Shown here piece by piece: positions 22,137-33,461 of a stretch of 64,000 nucleotides of DNA. The notes beneath the pieces were generated by a model that had not been told where the DNA came from, did no database searches, and was given only the letters and a program-made list of their open reading frames with translations. Each line of letters opens with the position of its first letter. Position 1 is the stretch's first letter. Made by a program: the position numbers and the translations under genes. The stretch spans positions 4,056,843-4,120,842 of the forward strand of contig NC_092044.1 of assembly GCF_003086295.3 (NCBI RefSeq). The letters run 5' to 3'. Source of the DNA: Arachis hypogaea. Its lineage: Eukaryota > Streptophyta > Magnoliopsida > Fabales > Fabaceae.

Positions 22137-23990
22137 TGGCTTCTTCTTCTTTCCAACAAACCCCCACTGACCAAGATAAAGACAAAGAACTTGCAACCCA
22201 AACCTTTGAACAACCAAATCTGCAAGTATCGAACTAGTTTAATGACAAAATTATTGAAGATCCTCAACTTTTGCCTGCTGACAAGAGGATTCTTATCCCT
22301 TTCACTGTCGACGATGAAACGTGCTGCTTCGTTGGCCCTATTCAGACTTTGGAGCGTGCCAACAAGAAATTCGATTTCTTTCCTAATAGGGGGGAAGATT
22401 TACTCATCAAACAAGATCTTTTCATTGCCCCTTTTATCGACCCCAAAAAACCTTCAGAAATAATCCTAAAGTCACCCCTCAAGGAGCTGATTTTCGAGCT
22501 TAGTATCGACGTCCAGAAACAATAAAGAGTGATGCCTGGAAGGTACTAGGCATTCATGATCTTCTCTGTCTTTTTATTTCTCACCTACCACACACTACTG
22601 GATGGTTGGAGTAGCTGCATGTTTTTGGAACAAAACAACTAATAACTTTCACCTTTCCTGGAAGGTACTAGGCATTCATGATCTTCTCCGTATTTTTCAT
22701 TTCTCACCTACCACACACTACTGGATGGTTGGAGTAGTCGCATGTTTTTGGAACAAAACAACTAATAACTTTCACCTTTCCTGTGGAATGATAGGGCCCA
22801 CACTACTCGACGTGGTTGCCATTATTGGCCTCCCAACAAACTTTCTCAAAGTAACATGTGATATGCAGCTAGATCGAACCTATAAGATAGCCCAAAAGAA
22901 CTCTTATAGCGATTTCATCAGTCACCATATGGGACATAGAGATGATCCTGTGACTGATGAAGAGAGTGTGGCATTTCTGTATTATTGGCTGAATGCCATC
23001 ATTTTCTGTTCAAAAAGTGTTCAAATGCAAAAGTTATTTCTCCCTTTAGTTGCCCTATTGCATGAAGGCTACAAATTCAACTTAGCCAAATTGATTTTGG
23101 GGAATTTGTACGATAAATTGGGACATTTAGTTGATTGTCTTCGAAATAATTCATCAATCAGTGTAGGTGGTTCTCTCTGGCTTTTACAACTCTAGTTGAA
23201 TGCTATTTTCGAAAAATACATGAAGCAAGACGGGGGTAATGCTTCAAAAAACAACATATTGAAAGGTTTCGATTGGTCCCTTTTCAACCAAATTTCGAAA
23301 ATACCAATTCCATTGAAGACTTATTTGGGACTGTCTTCTCTCTCCTTCACTCCTGCAAGAACTTCAACAACAATGATTTGACGTTCACTCTATTTCTGCA
23401 TCGAAATTGTGGACCAGCATGGTTCGAACATCTTCTCTTTCCATCTGATGATGAAGAAAATGAAATGGCCAACACAACTTGGGCAAATTTCTTTGCTGTT
23501 CAAATATTTCCGATTGAATTACCTCAATATAAGAAAGAACAGTTCAAGGTAACCCTTTATGCCCCCCACTATATTGCTAGACAGATGAGCTTCTCTCGAG
23601 CCATCCCTTCACCTATTCCTCGAAATGACAAAGCTCTTTGTCATATCAAATTCAAATCGAAGAAAAACATCGAGAACTACCTCGCCATCAATCATCAACA
23701 CCGAAATAACTACTCTCATCTTCTCTACGTGCGTAGTTTATTTGTTACTAAATATTTTGTCGAATGGTAGACTAAGTATTATTTTCAATACAGTCGCACC
23801 TGAGATGAGATTAAAAATTCTTCAATAAAAATTCTCCAAACTGCTGAAGACTCACCAAAAAAGGCCCCAAAAAGAAAAATTGAAACCACAGTACAGTACA
23901 AACAACCACAAAAAAATATTCGAAAGGTTTCAACCAAAGCTTCTAAAAAGATAAGCCTCTCATCGAATTTTTTTTCTAAACTTTCATTAT
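22137..23990 (+). pseudogene. Plant mobile domain (PMD) protein pseudogene
   Basis: An ATG at 22137 opens a Ser/Thr-rich N-terminus that hits a TAG at about 22230. The PMD-like core reads ACFWNKTTNNFHLSCGMIGP then TLLDVVAIIGLP (about 22740-22840), SVAFLYYWLNAIIFC and LFLPLVALLHEGYKFNLAKL (to 23100), and WFEHLLFPSDDEEN near 23430. A TAG at 23193 and frame changes near 22530 and 23370 break it. A Lys/Ser-rich tail follows to about 23990. PMD proteins include MAIN-like chromosomal proteins and versions carried by transposons. I cannot tell which this was. Confidence 0.65.
22535..22779 (+). repeat. Tandem duplication inside the PMD pseudogene
   Basis: 22535-22656 and 22657-22779 are two adjacent copies of a 122-123 bp coding segment (CCTGGAAGGTACTAGG to AACTTTCACCTTT) differing at a handful of sites. 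The duplication repeats ACFWNKTTNNFHLS in the ORF 22602-23195 and shifts the frame. Confidence 0.9.
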
Positions 23991-24309
23991 CACATTTATT
24001 TGAATCATAACTTGTATTAACCTCTTTGACTTACATTCAAATACAATCATGGAGTGAAAGTTCCTCCCAATAAAATTTCCTAACAAAAAAAGGTAAATTT
24101 TTTTAATAGATTCGTATATTAAGTAATATTAATATTCTATTTCCAACAACTAGTTGCCCTTCAGCAAAGGAAAATTTTTCCTAGGCTAATCCCTGACGCA
24201 ACAAACTCAAATCACTAGAGCATACCATTAGCATTAAATTAGAAATCTAAGGAGACACCATTAGCATTTCTTTGTCTTGGAAGGATTTTAAATTCTTTTA
24301 TGTTGAGCC

Positions 24310-25110
24310 AAGGTATTTTAAGTTGCTATTTTATTTGCAAGTAGTTTTTTACTTTATTTTTTTTGGGTGACTATCTGTAAGGTGGTCTTAATTTATGATG
24401 AAGCACCTTTCAAAGAAATGTTAAAAAAATAAATAGGTGTGAACACAACTATTGTCGAAGAAACGAAAGTAAAAACTTTCTAGTAGCTTGTTGCCGTTGA
24501 TCAGCAAATAAAATTTTTTTGGTCTTTTAACACAATGGAATTTGAGTCTAAAATCTGAGAAAAAGCAAACAAAATTACTTACTCTAACCAAGTGAATTAA
24601 CGTCAGTTAGTATTTTAGTTTAGTTTATAAAATTTGAGTGTCAAAGCTAAGAAAAAAACGACAAAAGTTACTTATTCTCTAACCAAGCGAATTAACTTCG
24701 GTTAGCACATTTAATTTATAAATTCAGCTCAAGTATTTTATCTATACTAAACTATTTCAATATATCATTATTCTTTTTCCAGACTGTTAAAATGATAAAT
24801 CTTTAAAAGAAACAATTCCATATTATTATGTATGAGAATTAAGATTGATAATATGAAGGTAAAACTTTATAAAATGACGCATAAAAAATTAAAATGGATT
24901 TTTAATTGGATTTGATTTGTTCACATGTAATTTTTTTAATGCGGGGTTGAGTCGTTGGTTTTGTTGCTTATACATAAACAAATAACATGTTTATCATGTT
25001 ATAAATTAATTAATTAATTATTGCACATGTTTCAGCACTATACAAGTATATAATGCTAAGCAAAGAACATTGATAGTTCACTGCAAAACGCATATACTTG
25101 AGATCCTTTG
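24310..25110 (+). promoter_or_regulatory. CNL copy 2 upstream block and promoter
   Basis: The repeated upstream block (see 19190) runs into the sequence before the intact CNL. A TATA-like GTATATAATG lies at 25046-25055. Homology shared by all three CNL copies starts at about 25110 (TGTGCTTGAGAAAACCC), consistent with a start site in the 25080-25110 interval and a short intron-free 5' UTR. The stretch 23990-24309 shows nothing else. Confidence 0.5.
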
Positions 25111-25219
25111 TGCTTGAGAAAACCCAGAGACCTGAATACATTATATCGATCTAGCTACAACAACTTCCCTCAACCCCTTTCGTTCTTTTCTCATCATCTG
25201 CTGCACCTGATTTTAAATC

Positions 25220-28200
25220 ATGGCTGCAAAACTTGAAGGTGGAGCTTATCTCTCTTCTTTTGTTTATGCTATTTCAAAGAAGCTGTCTTCAATACTTGAA
25301 GATGACTCTATCCTCGAAGATGACTACTCTACTCAGAAGTTGCTTGAAAAGTTGGATGATTATCTGTATGATGTTGAACCTGTGCTTGATGATGCTGAGC
25401 TGAAGCAGTTCGGTAACGATAGAGTGAAGAAGTGGCTTGTTGATCTCCAAGATGCTCTCTATGTGGCTGATGACTTTCTGGATGAACTCTCCACTAAAAC
25501 TGCCACTGCTACTCCAAGGGATCCAGGTAACTCTTATGACTGGTCTCACTCTGTTGATTCAATTATTGAAGATAGTGGTGTCAATGTCATTGAAAATATA
25601 GTTGGCACACTAGAGTCTCTTGTTGAACGAAAAGATAAGCTTGGTCTGGACAAGAGTGTCAAGTTGGACACATCATGGAGAATTCCATCCACATCTCTCG
25701 TTGTTAGTTCTGACATATTTGGTCGGGACGAAGACACGAAGAACATAATCAAATTGCTGTTAGATGATACCTGTGATGCTGAATCACTTGTGACTGTGAT
25801 TCCCATTGTAGGTATGGGTGGGATAGGAAAAACTACTTTGGCTCAATTGGTTTACAATGATGCCAAAGTCATGGGAAAATTTGACACTAGAGCATGGGTG
25901 TGTGTTGCTGAAAATCCTGACCCTGTCCATGTTACAAGGACAATAATAGGGGCAATAGATTCTTCTCTCCGTGACCAGGATAATTTTGATTTACTTCAGA
26001 CTAATCTGAAGGAAAAATTGACAGGAAAGACCTTTTTGGTTGTTTTAGATGATGTCTGGCATGATCAACGAGACATGTGGGAAGATTTCCTAAAACCTTT
26101 TCGCTATGGGAATAATGGGAGTAAGATTCTCCTAACAACCCGTAACGAAAACGTTGCTTCTGTGTTCGCACCTATCAATCTACATTATGGACTAAGTTTA
26201 CTGTCAAATGAAGATTGTTGGTCGGTGTTTTTGAAGCATTCAACTATTTCTACTAATTCTAAACAATATACAACTCTAGAAATAATTGGTAGAAAAATTG
26301 TTGAAAAGTGTAAAGGATTACCTTTGGCAGTGAAGACACTTGGAGGTTTATTGCGCAACAAGCATAATGAAGGGGATTGGGAGAATGTACTTAAAAGTAA
26401 AATTTGGGAACTCTCCAACAGTAAAATTGTTCCTGCATTAAGAGTCAGTTATCATTACCTCCCTTCATATTTAAAGCGATGTTTTGTTTATTGCTCTCTA
26501 TATCCCGAGGATTATGAATTTGACAAAGACGAATTAATCCTGTTATGGATGGCTGAAAATCTTTTACAACCAAATGAAAACAACACATTAAAAAATACTG
26601 GTTGTGCATATTTTGATGAATTAGTTGCAAGGTCATTTTTTCAACCATCTAGTAGTGAGAGAGGGTTATATGTAATGCATGATCTCATGCATGATCTAGC
26701 AACGTTCTTTGCTGGGAAATTCTATTTCAAACTCGAGGGATCTGAGAATCTACACGGGGTAGATAGCAAAATTCGTCATTTGTCCTTTTCTTCATCCACG
26801 TCATTTGGAGAGGCCTGTAAGAGAGCAGTACACTTGAGAACAGCTTTAGATTTTTCTTGGTATCGTCAATCAATTGATGTTGAAGGCAAACCCTGGCTGT
26901 TACAACAACAATTGAGAGTTTTGTCACTTCCTATATATTCATTGCCTGAATCAATAGGTGAAATGATTTATTTGCGTTATTTAAATCTGTCTAAAGCATG
27001 GATTGTGACATTGCCAGAGTCAATATGTAAATTATACAATCTCCAAACTTTGAAGTTGAGAGATTGTAGACATCTAGAGATGCTTCCCAGCCGCATGCAA
27101 GATCTTGTGAACCTACAACACCTTGATATTCGAGGTGTTTCTCTTCTGAAAGAGATGCCGAAGAAAATGAGCAAGCTAAAGCATCTAAACTTCTTAAGTA
27201 ATTATATCATCGGCGAGCATGAAGAGAATGGAATAAGAGAATTGGGAACACTGGACAATCTTCATGGTTCATTACACATTCTCAACTTGGAGAAGGTCAA
27301 GAATAGTGATGAAGCTTTGGAGGCAAAGATGGGTAACAAGAAGCACCTCAACACTTTGAAATTGCAATGGCTTCCATTAGGTTACATTTACACCGATCAT
27401 GTCAAAATACTTGAGGAGTTACAACCTCATGAAAACTTGAAAGAAATATCAATTAAGGGTTATCGGGGTGAAACATTCCCAGATTGGTTAAGCCTTTCTC
27501 GCTACTCCAATATGACCAAATTGAGTCTGAATGATTGTGAGAATTGTTGTGAGCTTCCTTCGCTGGGACAGTTACCCTCTTTACAGCATCTGAAGTTTTC
27601 TCAACTTCATGGGGTGGAGAAAATTGATTTGGCGTTTTACAACAATAGTGGATCGTTCGAGCAGGAGACACCTTTCAAATCTCTTAAAACTCTAGAAATT
27701 TGGCACATGAAGCATTGGCGGGAGTGGAATTTTCCTGATGAGTTTGATGGTTTTCCAAAACTTAGAAAGCTTTCAGTGAGAGACTGTTGGAAGTTAAGAG
27801 GAAGTCTGCCTGCTCACCTTCCGGCTCTGGAGGAACTTTGCATTTTTAATTGTTCAGGGCTTGTATGTTCGCTGCCGAGGGCTCCCAAGATTCAACAATT
27901 ACAAGTTTACAGTAATCCGGTACTATCAGTATCGCGCACGTTAGAAATTTCAGAAACCCAGCTGGCGCAACCCCTGTTGGAGTGGGTCCCCCACCTGCAA
28001 TCGCTACGTGCGGAATGTCTGGAAATCTTTAGATGTCAGTCGCTGAAATCAATTTCAGCAGATTATTTGCCGGCTTCACTAACGGAGATACGTGTACGGG
28101 AGTGTGATTCACTGTCGTCGGTTCAATTGGGGCCCCTTCCAAATATCAAGAAATTGACAATTGCTCACTGCCCAAGCATGGAATGTGTTGACTTGCCACA

Positions 28201-28768
28201 GGCTCTTCCAGGTCTCCGTTATCTACTGATCTCAGGGTGCCCCAGTCTAGTATCCTTGCCGGCACTAGGGTTGGCTGCGCCCCACCTGGAGGAGCTGCAT
28301 CTATGGGATTGCCCAGAAATCGATTGTTTTGCTGACCAGTGCCTCCCGGCGAGTTTGAAAACTCTTAAAGTCGTGCAATGCGAGAAACTAGCGAGGTGGA
28401 TGACATCAAAGGGTTTGCAGAGTCAACGCCTTACCCGTCTTGATATTCGTGAATGGTTTGATGTAAAGTCGTTCCCAAGTGAGGGTTGCCTCCCTGCTTC
28501 TCTTGAGTATTTAGAATTGTGGGAATTTCCAGATCTGGAGACGCTTGATTGCAAGGGGCTTCACCATCTTGTCCGCCTCAAACATTTACAAATTGGTGAC
28601 TGTGAAAAGCTTGCCAATATCACCCAAGAATGTTTACTTCCCTCCATAGCAAATATCCGCATGGGGACAAAATGTCCTTTGAGTCGTAAGCTGAAAGAGA
28701 TGGAAGACCTACGGAATCGTTTTGATACTTTCCACGACTGTAAGTGTTTTTGCTCTGATCTTCCCTAA
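25220..28768 (+). CDS. CC-NB-ARC-LRR disease resistance protein (RPP13-like)
   Basis: An intact 1182-residue protein without introns in this stretch. An Rx-type coiled coil (about 1-130) contains VADDFLDEL, the EDVID-region equivalent. NB-ARC follows: P-loop GMGGIGKTT at 198-206 (Lys204), RNBS-A FDTRAWVCVAEN 221-232, kinase 2 LVVLDDVW 273-280 (the Trp is typical of non-TIR receptors), GLPLAVKTLGGLL 366-378 and MHDLMHDL 486-493. Leucine-rich repeats run from about 565 to 1165. Such proteins are intracellular immune receptors that recognise pathogen effectors and switch by ADP/ATP exchange. All key motifs are present, so it is probably functional. The start is the same ATG as in copies 1 and 3. 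The codon at 28739 overlaps a GTAAGT donor, which could swap the last nine residues (see the downstream exons). Confidence 0.95.
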   Translation: MAAKLEGGAYLSSFVYAISKKLSSILEDDSILEDDYSTQKLLEKLDDYLYDVEPVLDDAELKQFGNDRVKKWLVDLQDALYVADDFLDELSTKTATATPRDPGNSYDWSHSVDSIIEDSGVNVIENIVGTLESLVERKDKLGLDKSVKLDTSWRIPSTSLVVSSDIFGRDEDTKNIIKLLLDDTCDAESLVTVIPIVGMGGIGKTTLAQLVYNDAKVMGKFDTRAWVCVAENPDPVHVTRTIIGAIDSSLRDQDNFDLLQTNLKEKLTGKTFLVVLDDVWHDQRDMWEDFLKPFRYGNNGSKILLTTRNENVASVFAPINLHYGLSLLSNEDCWSVFLKHSTISTNSKQYTTLEIIGRKIVEKCKGLPLAVKTLGGLLRNKHNEGDWENVLKSKIWELSNSKIVPALRVSYHYLPSYLKRCFVYCSLYPEDYEFDKDELILLWMAENLLQPNENNTLKNTGCAYFDELVARSFFQPSSSERGLYVMHDLMHDLATFFAGKFYFKLEGSENLHGVDSKIRHLSFSSSTSFGEACKRAVHLRTALDFSWYRQSIDVEGKPWLLQQQLRVLSLPIYSLPESIGEMIYLRYLNLSKAWIVTLPESICKLYNLQTLKLRDCRHLEMLPSRMQDLVNLQHLDIRGVSLLKEMPKKMSKLKHLNFLSNYIIGEHEENGIRELGTLDNLHGSLHILNLEKVKNSDEALEAKMGNKKHLNTLKLQWLPLGYIYTDHVKILEELQPHENLKEISIKGYRGETFPDWLSLSRYSNMTKLSLNDCENCCELPSLGQLPSLQHLKFSQLHGVEKIDLAFYNNSGSFEQETPFKSLKTLEIWHMKHWREWNFPDEFDGFPKLRKLSVRDCWKLRGSLPAHLPALEELCIFNCSGLVCSLPRAPKIQQLQVYSNPVLSVSRTLEISETQLAQPLLEWVPHLQSLRAECLEIFRCQSLKSISADYLPASLTEIRVRECDSLSSVQLGPLPNIKKLTIAHCPSMECVDLPQALPGLRYLLISGCPSLVSLPALGLAAPHLEELHLWDCPEIDCFADQCLPASLKTLKVVQCEKLARWMTSKGLQSQRLTRLDIREWFDVKSFPSEGCLPASLEYLELWEFPDLETLDCKGLHHLVRLKHLQIGDCEKLANITQECLLPSIANIRMGTKCPLSRKLKEMEDLRNRFDTFHDCKCFCSDLP

Positions 28769-29567
28769 ACTCAGTGCTCTCCAATTACAATGCTAACTGT
28801 TTGCATCACCCATTTTCGTTCCCTTGTTTTGTTTATTATCTTTTCATTCTTAGCCATTTCTCTGTAGGTACCCGTTTCACTACAAGTTTAGTTTTTAAAT
28901 AAATTGTTCTTATGTGGGTGCCAATTTTTCCAATTTTTTAAGGATAACAAATTAGATGCTTAGTAAGGAACAAAGAGTACACTTTTTTCATGATGGCTTC
29001 TTTATTGCTTACGGTATTTGTATGGTTTATTTCAGACTCGGGCCATGAATATGATTCCAATCTCGAGTGATTCTGATTTTACACCAATGAATGTGCAATG
29101 AGAGCGGTCACAGGCTACAGTTGGGTACGTACTTCATGAAATATATCTTATTTTGCTTCATTTGTGAAAAGTCATTCCAATTTCCAATTAGCAAGAAAAA
29201 GGCTTACCTTTTTTATGCAAAAACCAAATGTTAGTATCCCAATATACTTCTGTATGTCATTATCAACAATCTCTGATATACTCATAGTCATAGGGTGTCA
29301 TATAGTTTGTGAGTTTTAAATGAAATGAAATGTTGGTTTTCAATAAATAGGGAAGATTGAAGAGTCAACATTAACACATGGCTGAGGCAACGTGAGAATT
29401 TGGGTGCACTGAGGTAAGTTTGCATTGTCCATGTCTTGCGATGCTACTACCTCTTGTGCTGTCTGTACACTTTTATTGACCTTATAATCCTACCTTGCTT
29501 TGTTCAGGTTTATGAATGGAGCAACTTAAAGAATTTGCTTCTGCTGCAAAGAAAGCAAATAATCAAG
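28740..29567 (+). other. Putative 3' introns and exons of CNL copy 2
   Basis: Donor GTAAGT at 28740, inside the CDS, could splice to TTTCAG ending at 29035. The new exon 29036-29124 continues in frame for 11 codons to a TGA at 29068-29070, giving a tail with SGHEYDSNLE. Further exon-like blocks bounded by AG and GT, and matched in copy 3, are 29351-29391 (41 bp in both) and 29508-29567. They lie after the stop and would be 3' UTR. This is inferred from splice signals and paralog conservation only. Confidence 0.55.
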
Positions 29568-30372
29568 GTTACGTACAGTCTATAGCTTTTTGTGTCCATG
29601 TTATGCATTATTTATAATTTCTATCATTCCTCGTACTTGTTCCTTGATGTATTTTGACTTTCGAGAAAGGTGCGGTTTCAAACATCTTGTTTGTGTGTTG
29701 GCCATTATATCTTGGTTGTGCTTACTGAAAGACCTCAGATGCTACTAACTGATTTGACAAAAATTAAATTCATCAAATATATGTGCATAATTGCAGTGCT
29801 GGCTCCTTAGACTGATGCTTTCATTTTTCGTAGAACATTGTTTTCTACAGTAAACTTGACAATTAAAAACTAAGGTTTCCTATACAGGTATTGGGCTTCC
29901 CACAGACCCTGAAAGCAGTATGATTTCTTCCCTGGAACTGTTGAATCTATGATGGGGACTGCTAGCCTGTGTAACACTGAAAAACTGGTAGCATAATCTG
30001 TGGCTTTTCATCAATAAAAGTCCTCTGCCAGTGAACACCGACAAATGAAGGAAAACTTGAATCCTCAAGGAGGAACAGCTTTTCTCTTTTCCTTGTAAAT
30101 CTTGAACCATTCAAGTGATTTTGGGATATGTAAAAAGTAATGCGGTCTGCACGAATAAAAGGCAAAGGTGATATCTGGGGGAATAAATTTCTTCCATTGA
30201 CGGGGAAAGAATCTCTCTACATGAAGGATCCAAATCTCCCATGTATGGGGCATTGAGGTTGATATGAGATAGAATTGATGTTCCAACATCTTCAAGAGGT
30301 ATCTTGTTTCATTCTCTCCAAAAGTTATTACATGTTTTCCAAATGTATATTTCTTGCAGCATAAGAAATTTC

Positions 30373-30445
<73 letters not shown>

Positions 30446-31080
30446 GGTGTCTTTCAAGTCTATAATTTGTAATTTTTAATGCCCGAGCATGATGTTTAAT
30501 TCAGACACTCAGACTTTGTGGATAAGTGAATTAACTATATCAAAAGTGGCATTATACTTATTAGTATAATGTATGAATTATTTGTTGATGTTACAGTACT
30601 CTTGGATTTCATCGAGCTAACCTTATATTCAACCAGAGTAACCTGAATTGATCTATGGCTGAACTCACAAATGGAACATCAAAGTGGATCATCCATATAT
30701 ACGTGCTATGTCTTCTCATTCTGCTGTTTCAATGGAAGCCGAAAAACAAACTTGTGTGTCTGAGGTTTCGCTTTTGCTTCGTGCAAGTAAAAGTCATTGA
30801 AATGCTCGTTGTGTAACCGATTTGGTGGAGAGGGTCAGTGAATAGAGTTCATTTTTATTATATCTTTTTCAAATTTGTCCCGCTATCAATGTCTGCCTTG
30901 AATTTGATAACTAATTGAAATCCAGTCCAAATTTTACATTGTATTATCCTTTTTATAATGTTACCTGTTTTTAGACCCATTTTTTATGTTTAGATGAGAA
31001 GATGATTGTATCTACCATGAGACAGTTAACCTTTGAAGGCTGAGGTTTCTTGTAGCAGAGTACTTTGGATAGGTCTATGA
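29568..31080 (+). repeat. CNL downstream block, copy 2
   Basis: Non-coding. Patches match the region after copy 3: 29640-29790 with 59140-59290, 29870-29895 with 59420-59445 (a TACAGGTATTGG acceptor-like word), and 30460-31020 with 59600-59960. Minus ORFs at 29880-30295 are not supported. Confidence 0.65.
30376..30442. repeat. (TA)n microsatellite
   Basis: About 33 uninterrupted TA dinucleotides. Copy 3 lacks this run at the matching place. Confidence 0.95.
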
Positions 31081-32990
31081 GTGTTTGGATTTTTTTTTTT
31101 CTCTCCTCACTATTTATTATGGTGTAAATTTGTTTGCTTTATATATACCTATTATATCCATAGGAACTATATTATCAATATGAATAAACACTTGTTATTT
31201 TTTCTAAAGTCTAAACTTAAGCTTGCTCTTTCCATTCTTATAAGTTATAACTCTATAAGCGGCAAGGATATCCATGTGCCCCATTGCATACAAGTGAGAA
31301 GGTGTAGTGTATCTCTTATGATGCCGTTCTAAGAATCTCATCCTTGTAATCTTATCATTCATCAACATAAATTAGAAAACTAGTAACCGTTTAATTAGAA
31401 ACTAGACTAAGACTCGGGCGACTAATTTATGTTTAATACCGTAATTGTTAATAATTATGTAGTACAAGGAAAAGAAACATTATTTCAGAACAAATTATAG
31501 TATAACAATATATAACATAACAACGATGAAAAAAATTGGTATACTGAAATAATAAAAATGAAAACAAACTTTTTGTAAAACATAGTTATCTTAACATCTT
31601 ATAAATGAATTGAAAGAGAGTTTGTAAAACAATTTCAATGTAATACAAACTAAAAAGACTAATACCATTATTTAAATATCCCAAATAACTTACTATCTTA
31701 ATCAAAATCAAGAACCCATAGGTCATAGCTACAAGTAGAGCAATTCACTCATGCTGCTATTCCATATGTTCAAGGACTTTTAGTTGTTACTTTTCTTAAT
31801 TCCTTTTAATATAATACATTATCTCTTCTTGAAATAATAGTTTTTATCTTATAACTCCCATTGTAATTTAAAAGCATAAATTAATTAGCTGACCAAAAAG
31901 TCCCAAAGAAATCAAATGACAAATTTAATACATTTCAATAAACTAAAGCAGAATCAAAGAACAATACTACAAAACTTACAAATACATGCACTAGTACAAT
32001 ATACCAAGTACCTTTTTACAAAGTTTAGATACATCAAACAATAAAACGCTACTCCAAGAATGCCTTGATGATGATCAACTATACCATAGCCAAAATTTCC
32101 TTCAACGCTATTCTCTTATTTGTGTGATTGTTGTTGTTGTTGTTTTACCATTAATATTCTTCTAATTTCTACAATTCTACATGATCCAAATTATCATAAA
32201 GAAATGGGTTAATACATCATTAAACTATGTAAAAATAAAAAAATAGATAACCAAATCAAACCAAATTAATAAAATATGCATGTATAATTAGTCTTTTCTT
32301 AGTTTATAAATCACAAGGTCTAGATAAAGCTTTTACCTATAGCTTTTATCTAAGAGAGAGAGAGAGAAAAAAAAATAAACACAGAAAAATGAATGAGTCA
32401 ACAATCAAACAAAGAGGAGAGTGAGATGTTTGGAGAGGTTCTGGACCTCTAGTCTTGAAGTAAGGATGCTTTATCATTTGTATTGAATATTCAAAGAGCG
32501 GTTATCGTTTCTTAATTGATTACCATTTCAGTAGTAATTCCTTACGTTAAACAATTATGTTATCTTTAATTGTATTTAAAAATCAATATCACAATTAATA
32601 AATAATGAAAATATTAACGAATTTTTTTATGATATACATCAAACACATAAAAAATAGAAGTAAAAGAATTAAAAAGCAATTCCGTTAGAAGTGAAATAAT
32701 TAAAAAATAAATTAATTAGACAAATAATAAATAAATTGTGTTAATTAGTCACTTACCTTTATTACGTAACAAATAAATAGTAAAGGATTTTTAATTATAT
32801 TTAAAAATTAATATTAAACTTGATAAATATGACACATTAAAAGGATTGAGAAGCATTTCAATTAAAAATAAAAAGATTAAAAAATAATTTAATTAGATAA
32901 ATTGTGTTTAAGTTATGTGAATTAGACACTTATTATATGCTGATGATACATTTAGAGACTACTTTAAATTCTGTTTTAATATATTATTAA
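31081..32990. other. AT-rich spacer, no gene seen
   Basis: Stops are frequent in all frames. The 83-codon ORF 31081-31332 is hydrophobic, low-complexity and unsupported. A short GA run occurs at about 32352-32367. Confidence 0.5.
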
Positions 32991-33398
32991 GGCTATGTTT
33001 GGTTGAAAGGAAAGAAATAGAGAGGAAAGAAATAGAAAGGAAAGAAAGGAAAGGAAAGAAATTGAGTGGATTTTTATTTTCTTTAGATGTGTTTGGTTGG
33101 AAGAAAAATAAGAAGAAAAGAAATGTTATAAAAAGACAATCTTATCCCTATATTATAATATATATTGAAAAAAGTGAAGGGGTAGTATTAGAAGTAGAGA
33201 GAGAAATATTAGTTTTCTCTCCATTTTCTTTCCAATGTTGGAGAGAAAAAATATTGGTGGGCCCCACCACTTTTTTCCCATCCATTTTCTTTCCCCTAAA
33301 TTTTCTTCTCCAACCAAACAATGAAAAATAATCATTTTCCTTCCTATTTTCTTTCCTCCCTTTTCTTTCTTTCCATTTTCCACTCAAACAAACATAGC
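32991..33398. mobile_element. MITE with GGCTATGTTTG ends
   Basis: The left end GGCTATGTTTGGTTGAAAGG and the right end (complement GCTATGTTTGTTTGAGTGG) are inverted repeats. An inner pair, GTTTGGTTGGAAGAAAA and its complement near 33300-33318, extends the symmetry. The left half is purine-rich and the right half pyrimidine-rich. TTA precedes and ATAA follows, so a 3 bp Tourist-like duplication is possible but unproven. Overlapping ORFs (32999-33387) reflect the purine bias. Confidence 0.65.
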
Positions 33399-33428
33399 AT
33401 AAAAGAATTCGTGCATATTCATGATTGA

Positions 33429-33430
<2 letters not shown>

Positions 33431-33461
<31 letters not shown>
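33431..33461. repeat. (AAT)n microsatellite, left part
   Basis: An AAT run that was the target of the gypsy insertion. The other part lies at 43015-43070. Confidence 0.9.

Noticed and set aside
26185..27174. Several minus ORFs of 65-77 codons across the CNL
   Set aside because: Shadows of the intact CNL coding frame.
29880..30295. Three overlapping minus ORFs after CNL copy 2
   Set aside because: The matching region after copy 3 does not keep these frames.
33148..33387. Overlapping Lys-rich and Phe-rich ORFs
   Set aside because: Purine/pyrimidine-biased arms of a MITE give open frames by composition.
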